Positions 1 through 8,079 of a DNA stretch of 64,000 nucleotides are shown here, piece by piece. Below the pieces are notes generated by a model, which was not told the DNA's origin, searched no databases, and saw only the letters and a program-made list of their open reading frames with translations. Source of the stretch: CADEED01 sp035765415 (GTDB taxonomy: Bacteria; Pseudomonadota; Gammaproteobacteria; Steroidobacterales; Steroidobacteraceae); the NCBI GenBank assembly GCA_035765415.1, contig DASTXR010000086.1, positions 8,524 through 72,523 of the forward strand, in the 5' to 3' direction. The first letter of the stretch is position 1. Each line of letters starts with the position of its first letter. Both the position numbers and the translations under genes were made by a program.

Positions 1-1
1 G

Positions 2-523
2 ACGCTCAACAACATCGAGCGCCAGGAAGTGCGCCTCACGGATGAGATCGCGTTCGTCGAGGCCTACCTCGACATCGAGCGCGAGCGCTTCGGCGGGCGG
101 CTCGCCATGCGCATCGACGTGGCCCCCGAGACGCTCGATGCGCTGGTGCCGGCGCTGTTCCTGCAGCCGTTCGTGGAAAATTGCGTGCGTCACGGGTTTG
201 TCGCTCCCGATGCGGAGAGTCTCATCGAGATTCACGCCCGGCGTGATGACACTGGTGACGGCGAGCGCCTTACACTCACCGTGACCGACAACGGGCGCGG
301 ATTCGTGACGACGCCGCGCGAAGGCGTCGGCATCACGAATGCGCGCAGGCGCCTGGCGCAACTCTATGACAGGCAGAGCCTGAGCATCGCCGCGCGTGCG
401 CCGCGTGGCGTCGTCGTGACGGTCGAGCTGCCATTCAACAAGGAGCCTGATGAACATCCGAGCGCTGATCGTGGACGACGAGCCATGGGCGCGCACGCGG
501 ATCGCCTCGCTGCTGAAGGCTGA
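2..523 (+). CDS. LytS-type sensor histidine kinase, C-terminal part (5' end outside window)
   Basis: The gene enters from the left edge already in frame. The visible part holds the end of a His_kinase (LytS/YehU type) dimerisation segment with the family-typical run LTDEIAFVEAYLDIERERF, followed by a HATPase domain. The N box is FVENCVRHG and the G box is DNGRGF. It would phosphorylate the LytTR regulator encoded immediately downstream. The reading frame continues 74 bases into that regulator gene. The last 20 or so residues are therefore read out of frame over the regulator start and look unlike the usual kinase end. The sensor region lies outside the window, so the signal cannot be inferred. 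Confidence 0.9.
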   Translation, partial: TLNNIERQEVRLTDEIAFVEAYLDIERERFGGRLAMRIDVAPETLDALVPALFLQPFVENCVRHGFVAPDAESLIEIHARRDDTGDGERLTLTVTDNGRGFVTTPREGVGITNARRRLAQLYDRQSLSIAARAPRGVVVTVELPFNKEPDEHPSADRGRRAMGAHADRLAAEG

Positions 524-1214
524 GGTCGATTTCACGGTGGTGCACGAATGCGCCGATGGCGCGGAGGCGGTGCGCGCCATCGTCGGGCTGCAGCCCCAGG
601 TGGTGTTCCTCGACGTGCAGATGCCCGGCATCGACGGCTTCGACGTAGTCGAAGCCATCGGCGCGGCGGCCATGCCCATCGTCGTATTCGCAACGGCGCA
701 CCAGGAGTACGCCGTGCGCGCCTTCGATGCCGGCGCGGTCGACTACCTGCTCAAGCCTTTCGACGAAGAGCGCTTTCGCCGCGCGGTCGAACGCGTGCGG
801 CGCGACCTGCGTGCGCCCGAATCCGCCGCCGCTGCGCTCGAAAATGCCATGGTCCAGGTGCGCAGGGGCGCGCCGTACGCCGAGCGTCTCGTCGTGAACA
901 ACGCGGGCCGGGTCATTTTCATCAGGGTCTGCGACATCGACTGGTTCGAGGCCTCGGGGAACTACGTGACCATTCACGCCGGCCGCGAAAAGCACATGTT
1001 GCGGGAGACGCTGCGGGGCCTGAGTGAGCGCCTCGATCCGAAGGTGTTCGTGCGCCTGCATCGATCCTCGGTCGTCAACGTCGAGCGGCTGCGCGAGTTG
1101 TTGCCCTGGTCGCGCGGCGAGCAGGTGGCCGTACTCAAGGACGGCACGCAACTCACCATCGGCCGCGCGTTTCGCGAACATCTCATGTCGGTGATGAACG
1201 GAGCGGTGCAATAA
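450..1214 (+). CDS. LytTR-family response regulator
   Basis: This 254-residue protein has an N-terminal receiver domain with the acidic pair DDE at 9-11, the phospho-acceptor D55 in FLDVQMPG and the KP motif near residue 106. A C-terminal LytTR DNA-binding domain spans about 150-250 (IDWFEASGNYVTIH, LHRSSVVNVERL). It is the cognate partner of the kinase whose end overlaps it. The start is supported by AAGGAG at 440-445, five bases before the ATG. Targets are unknown. LytTR regulators usually bind direct repeats upstream of a few target operons. Confidence 0.95.
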   Translation: MNIRALIVDDEPWARTRIASLLKAEVDFTVVHECADGAEAVRAIVGLQPQVVFLDVQMPGIDGFDVVEAIGAAAMPIVVFATAHQEYAVRAFDAGAVDYLLKPFDEERFRRAVERVRRDLRAPESAAAALENAMVQVRRGAPYAERLVVNNAGRVIFIRVCDIDWFEASGNYVTIHAGREKHMLRETLRGLSERLDPKVFVRLHRSSVVNVERLRELLPWSRGEQVAVLKDGTQLTIGRAFREHLMSVMNGAVQ

Positions 1215-1829
1215 ATGGCAGCAGTCATTCCCAATGCGAAGAGCATTCGCAGCTTTGCGACGACGAAGGCGCTCGAAACATGGATGCGCAGTCACCACGA
1301 CAAGACTCCCGAACTGTGGCTCAAGGTTCACAAGAAAGACTCGGGGCTGCCTTCGGTCACCTGCGCCGAAGCGCTGGACGTCATGCTCTGCTGGGGCTGG
1401 ATCGACGGCCTGCGCAAGGGATTCGACGACAAGTCCTTCCTGCAGCGATACACGCCGCGCCGCGCGAAGAGCATCTGGAGCCAGATCAACCGCGAGCATG
1501 TCGCGCGATTGATCGCCGCGGGCCGCATGACGCCGCATGGCCAGAAGCAGATCGATGCCGCGAAAGCGGATGGCCGCTGGGGCGCCGCCTATGCGCCGAT
1601 CCGCAGCGCCTCGCGTTCCTCCATGCCCGCGGACCTGATGGCCGCCATCAAGGCCAATGCGAAGGCGAGCAGGAAGTTCGAAACGCTGGGCCGCATGAAT
1701 CTGTTTGCGCTGGCCTTCCGTACTAACAACATGAAAACCGCCGAAGGGCGCGCGAAGAAGATCGCCACGCTGGTGGCCATGCTGGCGCGCGGCGAAACCA
1801 TCGTGCCCGAGAAACCGAAAAAGCGTTAG
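1215..1829 (+). CDS. YdeI/OmpD-associated family protein
   Basis: This 204-residue protein belongs to the YdeI (bacteriocin-protection/OmpD-associated) family. The recognisable core is the stretch from WLKVHKK to LCWGWIDG and then FDDKSFLQRYTPRRAKSIWS, followed by a conserved helical C-terminal half. The ATG follows the TAA of the response regulator without any spacer, so it is probably co-transcribed and translationally coupled. The biochemical role of the family is not established. No signal peptide or membrane segment is visible, so it should be cytoplasmic. Confidence 0.85.
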   Translation: MAAVIPNAKSIRSFATTKALETWMRSHHDKTPELWLKVHKKDSGLPSVTCAEALDVMLCWGWIDGLRKGFDDKSFLQRYTPRRAKSIWSQINREHVARLIAAGRMTPHGQKQIDAAKADGRWGAAYAPIRSASRSSMPADLMAAIKANAKASRKFETLGRMNLFALAFRTNNMKTAEGRAKKIATLVAMLARGETIVPEKPKKR

Positions 1830-1839
1830 GCTCACCCGG

Positions 1840-2529
1840 ATGTCAACGAACGAACGACTCACCCTCTACTCCGGGCCGCTCAGCATGTTCGGCGCCAAGG
1901 TGCAGATCGCGGCGCTCGAGAAGGCGCTCGATTTCGACCTCGTCATGGTTCCGTACGACTCGAAGCTCGGCTACAACCCCAAACATCCCGAAGTCCTGCG
2001 CATCAATCCCAAGCGGCAGGTGCCGGTGCTGGTGCACGGCGAACTCGAGTTGTTCGATTCAACACAGATCTTCGAGTATCTCGAAGACATTGCGCCGGAG
2101 CCGCCGCTGTGGCCGCGCAATCCCATCGCGCGCGCCCGTGCGCGCGCGCTCGAGCATCAATCCGACGAAGTGTATTTCCCGCACATCATCAGGCTCATGG
2201 GCCTGCAGGATGTGCTGGACACCGAGCCGGCGGTCACCGCCATCGAGGCTGCGCGGCGTTTCTACGCGGACATGGAACAGCGGCTGGGTTCGGGCGACTG
2301 GCTCGCGGGGAACTATTCGTTCGCGGACATCGCCTTCTACATGGCGGCGGTGTTTGGCGAACGCCAGAGCGCGCCGTTGACCGCGAGCACACCGCGCCTG
2401 CTCGCCTGGCGCCATCGCATGGGGCAGCGCGCACCCGTGAGAAATGTTGTCGGCGCGATGGCGACATGGTTGCGTAATGCCGGTCGACCAGTGCCCGCAT
2501 TCATGTCTGACATGCTGGCAGCGGATTAG
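1840..2529 (+). CDS. Glutathione S-transferase family protein
   Basis: This 229-residue protein has an N-terminal thioredoxin-like GST domain (residues about 6-85). It shows the conserved cis-Pro segment KRQVPVL and the glutathione-binding DSTQIFEYLED motif, where E/D-S is replaced by DST. An all-alpha C-terminal domain follows, with the N-capping motif SFADIAFYMAA. It starts 10 bases after the YdeI-like gene, so it is probably in the same transcript. Its substrate cannot be assigned. GSTs of this length conjugate or isomerise small electrophiles in the cytoplasm. Confidence 0.88.
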   Translation: MSTNERLTLYSGPLSMFGAKVQIAALEKALDFDLVMVPYDSKLGYNPKHPEVLRINPKRQVPVLVHGELELFDSTQIFEYLEDIAPEPPLWPRNPIARARARALEHQSDEVYFPHIIRLMGLQDVLDTEPAVTAIEAARRFYADMEQRLGSGDWLAGNYSFADIAFYMAAVFGERQSAPLTASTPRLLAWRHRMGQRAPVRNVVGAMATWLRNAGRPVPAFMSDMLAAD

Positions 2530-2674
2530 CGGGAACATAGTTTGCGCTTCCCGCATTACGCGGCGTTATGAGAGAAAAAGCCGCGTCCTGAAACCTGCCG
2601 TCTCCTACATATCGCCTTAGGTGTCAGGCGTAGCGTGCAATCGCAATACTGCTGAACACTGCCAGGAGGCGATA

Positions 2675-3817
2675 GTGAACAACGAGACACGGATTCGATT
2701 ATTAGGGTTGGCGATCCTCGGATTCTCGACGATGGCCGCCGCCGCCCCCGCGGATTCAGAGCTCATCACCGAAGGCAAGAAAGTGTTCCGCTTCGATACC
2801 TTCGGGGACGAGCAGTTGTGGACCGACAAGCTGGGCCTCCACAAGGTAGTGGAAACAAAGGTTGATCCGACCACTGCGCTGAAAGTGGGGCTCAAGGTCG
2901 ATTCCGAGGTGTTGCCCGCGGGCATCCTCGAGAAGGTCGATCTCAAGGATCCGGCCACCACGGTCGCGCTTCTCAAGATGAATGCAGTCGTGGGACTCAA
3001 GGCCGAGGTGGATGCAAACAACAAGATCACCAAGCTCGGCGTCACCTGCGCGTTGTGCCATTCCACGGTCGACGATTCCGTGCAGAAGGGCATCGGCAAG
3101 CGGCTCGATGGCTGGCCGAACCGCGACCTCGACGTCGGCAAGATCATCGCGCTGTCGCCGGCGCTGACCGCCGAACAGAAAAAGGTCTACACGTCCTGGG
3201 GCCCGGGCAAGTACGACCCGCGTTATAACCAGGATGGCAAGAACAATCCGCTGGTCATTCCTCCGGCCTACGGACTCGCCAACGTGAAGAACGAGACGTA
3301 CACGGCCGAAGGTCCCATCTCCTACTGGAACGCGTATGTCGCGGTGACGCAGATGGGCGGCCAGGGAAACTTCAAGGACGACCGCCTCAAGATAGACGTG
3401 AAGCATTCGCCGGACCTCGTGACCCCCAAACTACCGGCGCTGCGTGCCTACCAGCACAGCCTCGAGGCGCCCAAGGCGGCGTCTTCGAGCTTCGACGCCA
3501 CCGGCGCACAGCGTGGCAAGGTGACGTTCAACCGCACCTGCGCCACCTGCCACGTGGGTGGCAACGGCACGGACAACGATGCCGGCAAGATGCATGCACC
3601 TGCGGATACCGGCCAGGACAGTGCCTACGCCATGCGCACGGCTAACAAGGCGTTCCGCACGACGCCGCTGCGCGGGCTTCAGCACCATCCGCCGTACTTC
3701 CATGACGGCAGCGCCAAGACGCTTGGCGAGGTGGTGGAGCACTACAACAAGGAGCGCTCGCTCAATCTCACCAAGGATCAGCAGGCTGATCTCGTGGAGT
3801 ACCTCAAGACGCTGTGA
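2675..3817 (+). CDS. Di-haem cytochrome c (cytochrome c peroxidase-like)
   Basis: This 380-residue exported protein has a signal peptide ending near AAAA and two CXXCH haem sites, CALCH and CATCH. The C-terminal RGLQHHPPYFHDGSAKTLGEV is typical of the second haem domain of di-haem peroxidase-like proteins. It should be periplasmic and act in electron transfer or peroxide reduction. I chose the GTG at 2675 because a perfect AGGAGG lies at 2664-2669. An in-frame GTG at 2621 has no such site. It is not a canonical CcpA, since the N-terminal half is dominated by charged K/D-rich sequence. The exact reaction is uncertain. Confidence 0.85.
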   Translation: MNNETRIRLLGLAILGFSTMAAAAPADSELITEGKKVFRFDTFGDEQLWTDKLGLHKVVETKVDPTTALKVGLKVDSEVLPAGILEKVDLKDPATTVALLKMNAVVGLKAEVDANNKITKLGVTCALCHSTVDDSVQKGIGKRLDGWPNRDLDVGKIIALSPALTAEQKKVYTSWGPGKYDPRYNQDGKNNPLVIPPAYGLANVKNETYTAEGPISYWNAYVAVTQMGGQGNFKDDRLKIDVKHSPDLVTPKLPALRAYQHSLEAPKAASSSFDATGAQRGKVTFNRTCATCHVGGNGTDNDAGKMHAPADTGQDSAYAMRTANKAFRTTPLRGLQHHPPYFHDGSAKTLGEVVEHYNKERSLNLTKDQQADLVEYLKTL

Positions 3818-3830
3818 TGCGTGAAGTTGT

Positions 3831-5417
3831 TTAGCGGGCCAGCAGTTTCGTGAGCGCGGCCAGGTCCACGGGTTTGACAAAGTGAGCGTCAAAACCCGCG
3901 GCCTGAGCCCGCTCACGGTCTTCTGGCTGGCCGTAGCCGGTGAGGGCGACGATGGTCGCGCACAGCGAGGATGCACGCAGTCGCTTCGCCACCTCATAGC
4001 CGTCGATTCGCGGCAGGCCGATGTCGAGCAGCACGACGTCGGGAGCAAACTCCGTGACAATGGCCAGCGCTTCCTCCGCGGAGAACGCCGGCTGCGTGAA
4101 ATGCCCGTCCATCTTCAGCAGTTCACACAGCGAATTGGCCGCGTCGGCGTTGTCATCGATGATGAGGATGCGGCGCGCGGGAATCCGCGCGACCACCGCG
4201 TCGGCGGCTTGCAGCGGCGGCGGTTCGACACGCGGCAGCACGATCTGAAACGTGGAGCCGCGTCCCAGACCTTCGCTGCGCGCCGAGATCGTGCCGCCGT
4301 GCATCTCGACGAGTTTCCTGACGACCGACAACCCGATGCCCAGCCCGCCTTCCGAGCGATCGAGCGTCCGGCCCGCCTGCGCGAACAGTTCGAAAATGTG
4401 CGGCATGAACTCCGACGAAATGCCGGCACCCGTATCGCTGATCTCCACTTTCACCGCGTTCGCGGTCGCGGACACGTGGATCCCGACCTCGCCGCCGGCA
4501 TCGGTGTACTTCGCCGCATTCGTCATCACGTTGCCGAAGCTCTGCACCAGTCGCGCGCGATCTCCCTGCACATACAGCGGTTCGAGGTTCGCGTGCGTGG
4601 TGATGGTGTGTTGTTTGGCGCGCCACATGGGCGTGACGGTTTCCATCGCAAGGTCGAGCACATCCGACAGCAGCAGGGCCTCGCGCTTCAATTCCACGTG
4701 GCCCATGGAGATGCGCGACACGTCGAGCAGGTCGTCGACGATGCGCGTGAGTTGCGTGGCCTGCCGCCTCACTACAGCGGCGGCGCGTTCCGCGGCTTCG
4801 TCGCCGACGACACGGCGCGACAGGACTTCAGCCGCGGTGCGGATGGGCGCCAGCGGATTGCGCAACTCGTGCGCCAGCATCGCCAGGAACTCATCCTTGC
4901 GCCGATCGCTCATGATCTGCTGCGTGGTCTCGGTGCAGATGACCAGCACGCCGCCGACGCCATGCGGCGCGCCGGGCTCATCGATGGGGCCGTAACTGTA
5001 GGTCCAGTACACCTCCTGCAACGCGCCGTGCCGGATGATGGGCACCAGCGCGTTCTCATGCCAGGTCGCGGTGTCGCCGCGCATCACCTGGTCGATCTGC
5101 GGACCGATGATGTGCCAGATTTCGGGCCAGGCCTGCCGGGCGGGCATGCCGAGGATGGCGGGATGTTTCTCCGGCCCCAGCGAGCGGCTGTACGCGTCGT
5201 TGTAGAAACAGGTGAGTTCCGCGCCCCAGAAGACGAAGACCGGGTGCTGGGTAGTGAGCAGGGTGCGCAGCGACGTGCGCAGGCCGGACGCCCACTGCTC
5301 CGGCGGCCCCAGCGCGGTGTCTGCCCAGGAAAATGTGCGGATGCGTTCGCCCATCTCCCCGCCGCCCGCGAGAAACTTCATCGCCTCGCTTTGTGGCGGA
5401 GTGGTGTTTGCGTCCAT
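3831..5417 (-). CDS. Hybrid sensor histidine kinase with PAS and receiver domains
   Basis: This 528-residue soluble kinase has a PAS-like sensor (about 28-165, W/Y-rich) and a HisKA domain with phospho-acceptor H183 in AMLAHELRNPL. A HATPase domain follows (about 285-395, DTGAGISSEF and GGLGIGLSVV). A C-terminal receiver has an acidic DD pair near 421 and D465 in LLDIGLP. No transmembrane segment is visible, so it should sense an intracellular cue. The start is uncertain: MDANTTPP at 5417 is used here, and an ATG 12 codons downstream is possible. It lies divergent to folE with 119 bases between the starts. No output regulator is adjacent. Confidence 0.9.
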   Translation of the reverse strand: MDANTTPPQSEAMKFLAGGGEMGERIRTFSWADTALGPPEQWASGLRTSLRTLLTTQHPVFVFWGAELTCFYNDAYSRSLGPEKHPAILGMPARQAWPEIWHIIGPQIDQVMRGDTATWHENALVPIIRHGALQEVYWTYSYGPIDEPGAPHGVGGVLVICTETTQQIMSDRRKDEFLAMLAHELRNPLAPIRTAAEVLSRRVVGDEAAERAAAVVRRQATQLTRIVDDLLDVSRISMGHVELKREALLLSDVLDLAMETVTPMWRAKQHTITTHANLEPLYVQGDRARLVQSFGNVMTNAAKYTDAGGEVGIHVSATANAVKVEISDTGAGISSEFMPHIFELFAQAGRTLDRSEGGLGIGLSVVRKLVEMHGGTISARSEGLGRGSTFQIVLPRVEPPPLQAADAVVARIPARRILIIDDNADAANSLCELLKMDGHFTQPAFSAEEALAIVTEFAPDVVLLDIGLPRIDGYEVAKRLRASSLCATIVALTGYGQPEDRERAQAAGFDAHFVKPVDLAALTKLLAR

Positions 5418-5536
5418 TTGCAGGGCCGAGTCTGTCAGACATCCCGAAACATGCAATCCATGACGGTGGCCAATTGCCGGCGCCGATGCGATCCTGCGCA
5501 GCCAACAGCAACAACAGTCATTGCCGGGTGAGCCAC

Positions 5537-6229
5537 ATGCCTGAAGCACCAGAACCTGTCTCGCACCGCATTCGCCGCCGGTTGAAGGAGAAGAACCAGC
5601 GGTTTCACGCCAATGACAACATCGCCGCGTTCATCGAGCCCGGGGAGCTGGACGAGCTCACGAAAGAGGTGGCGTCGAAGATGTCCGGCGTGCTCGAGAG
5701 CCTGGTCATCGACGTCGAGAACGATCACAACACGCATGAAACCGCGCGGCGCGTCGCCAGGATGTACGTGACCGAAGTGTTCCGCGGGCGCTTCGTGCCC
5801 ATCCCGAAGATCACCGAATTCCCGAACGCCTCGCACCTGAACGAGCTCATGATCATGGGCCCCGTCACCGTGCGCAGCGCGTGCAGCCACCACCTGTGTC
5901 CCATCATGGGCCGGTTGTGGATCGGCGTGATGCCCAACCAGCAGTCGAACCTGATCGGTCTGTCGAAATACTCGCGGCTCGCCGAATGGATCATGTCGCG
6001 GCCGCAGATCCAGGAAGAGGCCGTCATCCAGCTCGCCGACATACTCGTCGAGCGCGTGGTTCCCGATGGAGTGGCCGTGGTGATGGAGGCGGATCACTTC
6101 TGCATGCACTGGCGCGGCGTGAAGGACAATGCATCGAAGATGACCAACAGCGTCATGCGCGGCGTGTTCCTCAAGGACGGCGCATTGCGGCGCGAGTTCC
6201 TGTCTCTCATCAACCTGAAAGAGCCATGA
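5537..6229 (+). CDS. folE: GTP cyclohydrolase I
   Basis: This 230-residue enzyme would convert GTP to 7,8-dihydroneopterin triphosphate, the first step of folate and pterin synthesis. The T-fold core carries the zinc-site motif SACSHHLCPIMG, where family members usually have CEHH, and the second cysteine motif HFCMHWRGV. GLSKYSRL is the usual substrate-pocket segment. The ATG at 5537 follows GGGTGAG. The stop overlaps the start of the next gene as ATGA, so the two are translationally coupled. It is probably a member of the short FolE group. The coupling to an exported glycosidase is unexpected. Confidence 0.93.
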   Translation: MPEAPEPVSHRIRRRLKEKNQRFHANDNIAAFIEPGELDELTKEVASKMSGVLESLVIDVENDHNTHETARRVARMYVTEVFRGRFVPIPKITEFPNASHLNELMIMGPVTVRSACSHHLCPIMGRLWIGVMPNQQSNLIGLSKYSRLAEWIMSRPQIQEEAVIQLADILVERVVPDGVAVVMEADHFCMHWRGVKDNASKMTNSVMRGVFLKDGALRREFLSLINLKEP

Positions 6230-8079
6230 TTTCCCGGCGAGGCGTGCTGGCCAGCGGCGCCCTGGCGTGCGCCTGCCACGCATCGGCGTTCAGATTCGCG
6301 ATGGCGGGCGCCGGGGCACGCGTGCTCAAGCGCGCCCTGCACGAGTTCCATCATGGCGCCGTGAGCCTCGCGCCGGGCCCCATGCTCATGCAGTTCGAGC
6401 AGCAGCAGGAACTGTTCCTCTCGATCAGCGATGACATGCTGCTCAAGCCGTTTCGCGCGCGCGCCGGCCTGCCGGCGCCCGGCGACGACATGGGCGGGTG
6501 GTACGACAATTCCGCGGACTTTCACATCGACCCTGACGACTGGAGCTCCGCCAACTGGCACGGCTTCATTCCCGGTCACAGCTTCGGCCAGTACGTGTCG
6601 GGGCTTGCGCGAGGCTTCGCGATCACGGGCGACACGGACACGCAGCAGAAGGTGGCGCGCCTCGTCCGGAAATTCGCGCTGGCGATCTCGCCGCGTTTCT
6701 TCGCCGACTACAATCTTCCGGCCTATACCTACGACAAACTGGTCGTCGGCCTCGTCGATGCGTACCACCTCGCCGGCGTGACGGAAGCGAAGGAGGCCTT
6801 GAGGAAAGTCACGGATGCCGTGCTGCCGTTCCTGCCCGAAAAGGCGTTGACGCGCGAAGAGCGGCGCGCGCGTCCATACACGCGCGAAGCGCAGATCTGG
6901 GACGAACCTTACACGCTGCCCGAGAACCTCTACCTGGCCTCGCAGCGCGGGATGGGCGATCAATACCAGGCGCTCGCCGCGCGTTATCTGCAGGACGCAG
7001 CGCTGTTCGATCCGCTGGCCAGGGGCGTGAGTCCGCTCGCGGGAAAACACGCGTACAGCCATGTGAATGCGCTGAGCTCGGCCGTCCAGGCATTTCTCGC
7101 CACCGGGAACGACAAGTACCTGGCGGCGGCGCGGAATGGTTTCGCGTTCGTGCAGGCGCAGTCCTATGCGACGGGCGGGTGGGGGCCTGACGAAGAGCTG
7201 CTCGCCGCCGGCGATCACGAAACGCTGTTCGCCATGCTCGGGAACACGCACCGGTCCTTCGAAACACCTTGCGGAGCCTACGCACATTTCAAGATCACGC
7301 GGTCGCTGTTGCGTATCACGAAAGACAGCCGTTACGGCGACAGCATGGAACGCGTGCTCTACAACACCATTCTCGGCGCGAAGCCGACGCTCGAGGATGG
7401 CAGCACGTTCTACTACTCCGACTACCACGAGCATGCGACCAAGTTCTACCGCAAGGGGGAGCCGTGGCCGTGCTGTTCTGGCACCTTCATCCAGCTCACC
7501 GCGGATTACGGCATCAGCACCTATCTGTTCGACGACCAGTCCATCTACGTGAACCTCTACGTGCCGTCGCAGCTGCGCACGAAGATCGACGGCGTGGACG
7601 TGAGGCTCGTCCAGACCACCACCTATCCACTCGCGAATGTCTCGCGGCTTCGCTTCGATGCGTTGAGCCCGGCGCGATTCGCCATCCATCTGCGCATCCC
7701 GGCCTGGGCAGGCCCGGGAACCCGGATCGTCGTCAACGGCACGCAGAACCTGGGTACGCTGAAACCCGGCACTTTCGCCGAGATCCGGCGCAAGTGGCAT
7801 CCGAAGGATTTCGTCGAGATCCGGTTCGACATGGGCACGCGGCTCGAGCCGCTCAATGAAGCGCATCCGGAGATGGTCGCGCTCATGACCGGGCCGCTGG
7901 TGCTGTTTCCCATCGATGCGCCCGAAGCGCCGCTGACCCGCGCGGAGTGGCTGTCCGCGAGACGCGAAGGCGAGGACGAGTGGGCCGTGGTGACCAGGGG
8001 CACGCGCGTCAGGCTCAAGCCATTCATGGCCATCAACGATGAGACCTACCGGCTCTACAGCCGGGTGCGCGAAAGTTAG
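6226..8079 (+). CDS. TAT-exported GH127-like (DUF1680) glycoside hydrolase
   Basis: This 617-residue protein resembles beta-L-arabinofuranosidases of family GH127. The N-terminus MISRRGVLASGALAC is a twin-arginine signal with a possible lipobox-like cysteine. An (alpha/alpha)6 barrel fills most of the protein. The zinc/nucleophile motifs are recognisable as FETPCGAYAHFKITRSLL and PCCSGT. The Glu-Cys spacing is ET-PC rather than the ET-C of characterised enzymes. A beta-sandwich C-terminus follows. The substrate is unknown; plant arabinosides are a guess from the family. It overlaps folE by ATGA. Its stop overlaps the stop of the convergent TPP gene. Confidence 0.85.
   Translation: MISRRGVLASGALACACHASAFRFAMAGAGARVLKRALHEFHHGAVSLAPGPMLMQFEQQQELFLSISDDMLLKPFRARAGLPAPGDDMGGWYDNSADFHIDPDDWSSANWHGFIPGHSFGQYVSGLARGFAITGDTDTQQKVARLVRKFALAISPRFFADYNLPAYTYDKLVVGLVDAYHLAGVTEAKEALRKVTDAVLPFLPEKALTREERRARPYTREAQIWDEPYTLPENLYLASQRGMGDQYQALAARYLQDAALFDPLARGVSPLAGKHAYSHVNALSSAVQAFLATGNDKYLAAARNGFAFVQAQSYATGGWGPDEELLAAGDHETLFAMLGNTHRSFETPCGAYAHFKITRSLLRITKDSRYGDSMERVLYNTILGAKPTLEDGSTFYYSDYHEHATKFYRKGEPWPCCSGTFIQLTADYGISTYLFDDQSIYVNLYVPSQLRTKIDGVDVRLVQTTTYPLANVSRLRFDALSPARFAIHLRIPAWAGPGTRIVVNGTQNLGTLKPGTFAEIRRKWHPKDFVEIRFDMGTRLEPLNEAHPEMVALMTGPLVLFPIDAPEAPLTRAEWLSARREGEDEWAVVTRGTRVRLKPFMAINDETYRLYSRVRES

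Noticed and set aside
3882..5531. 549-codon plus-strand frame opposite the hybrid kinase
   Set aside because: It is antisense to a kinase with all catalytic motifs and has no recognisable domain of its own.
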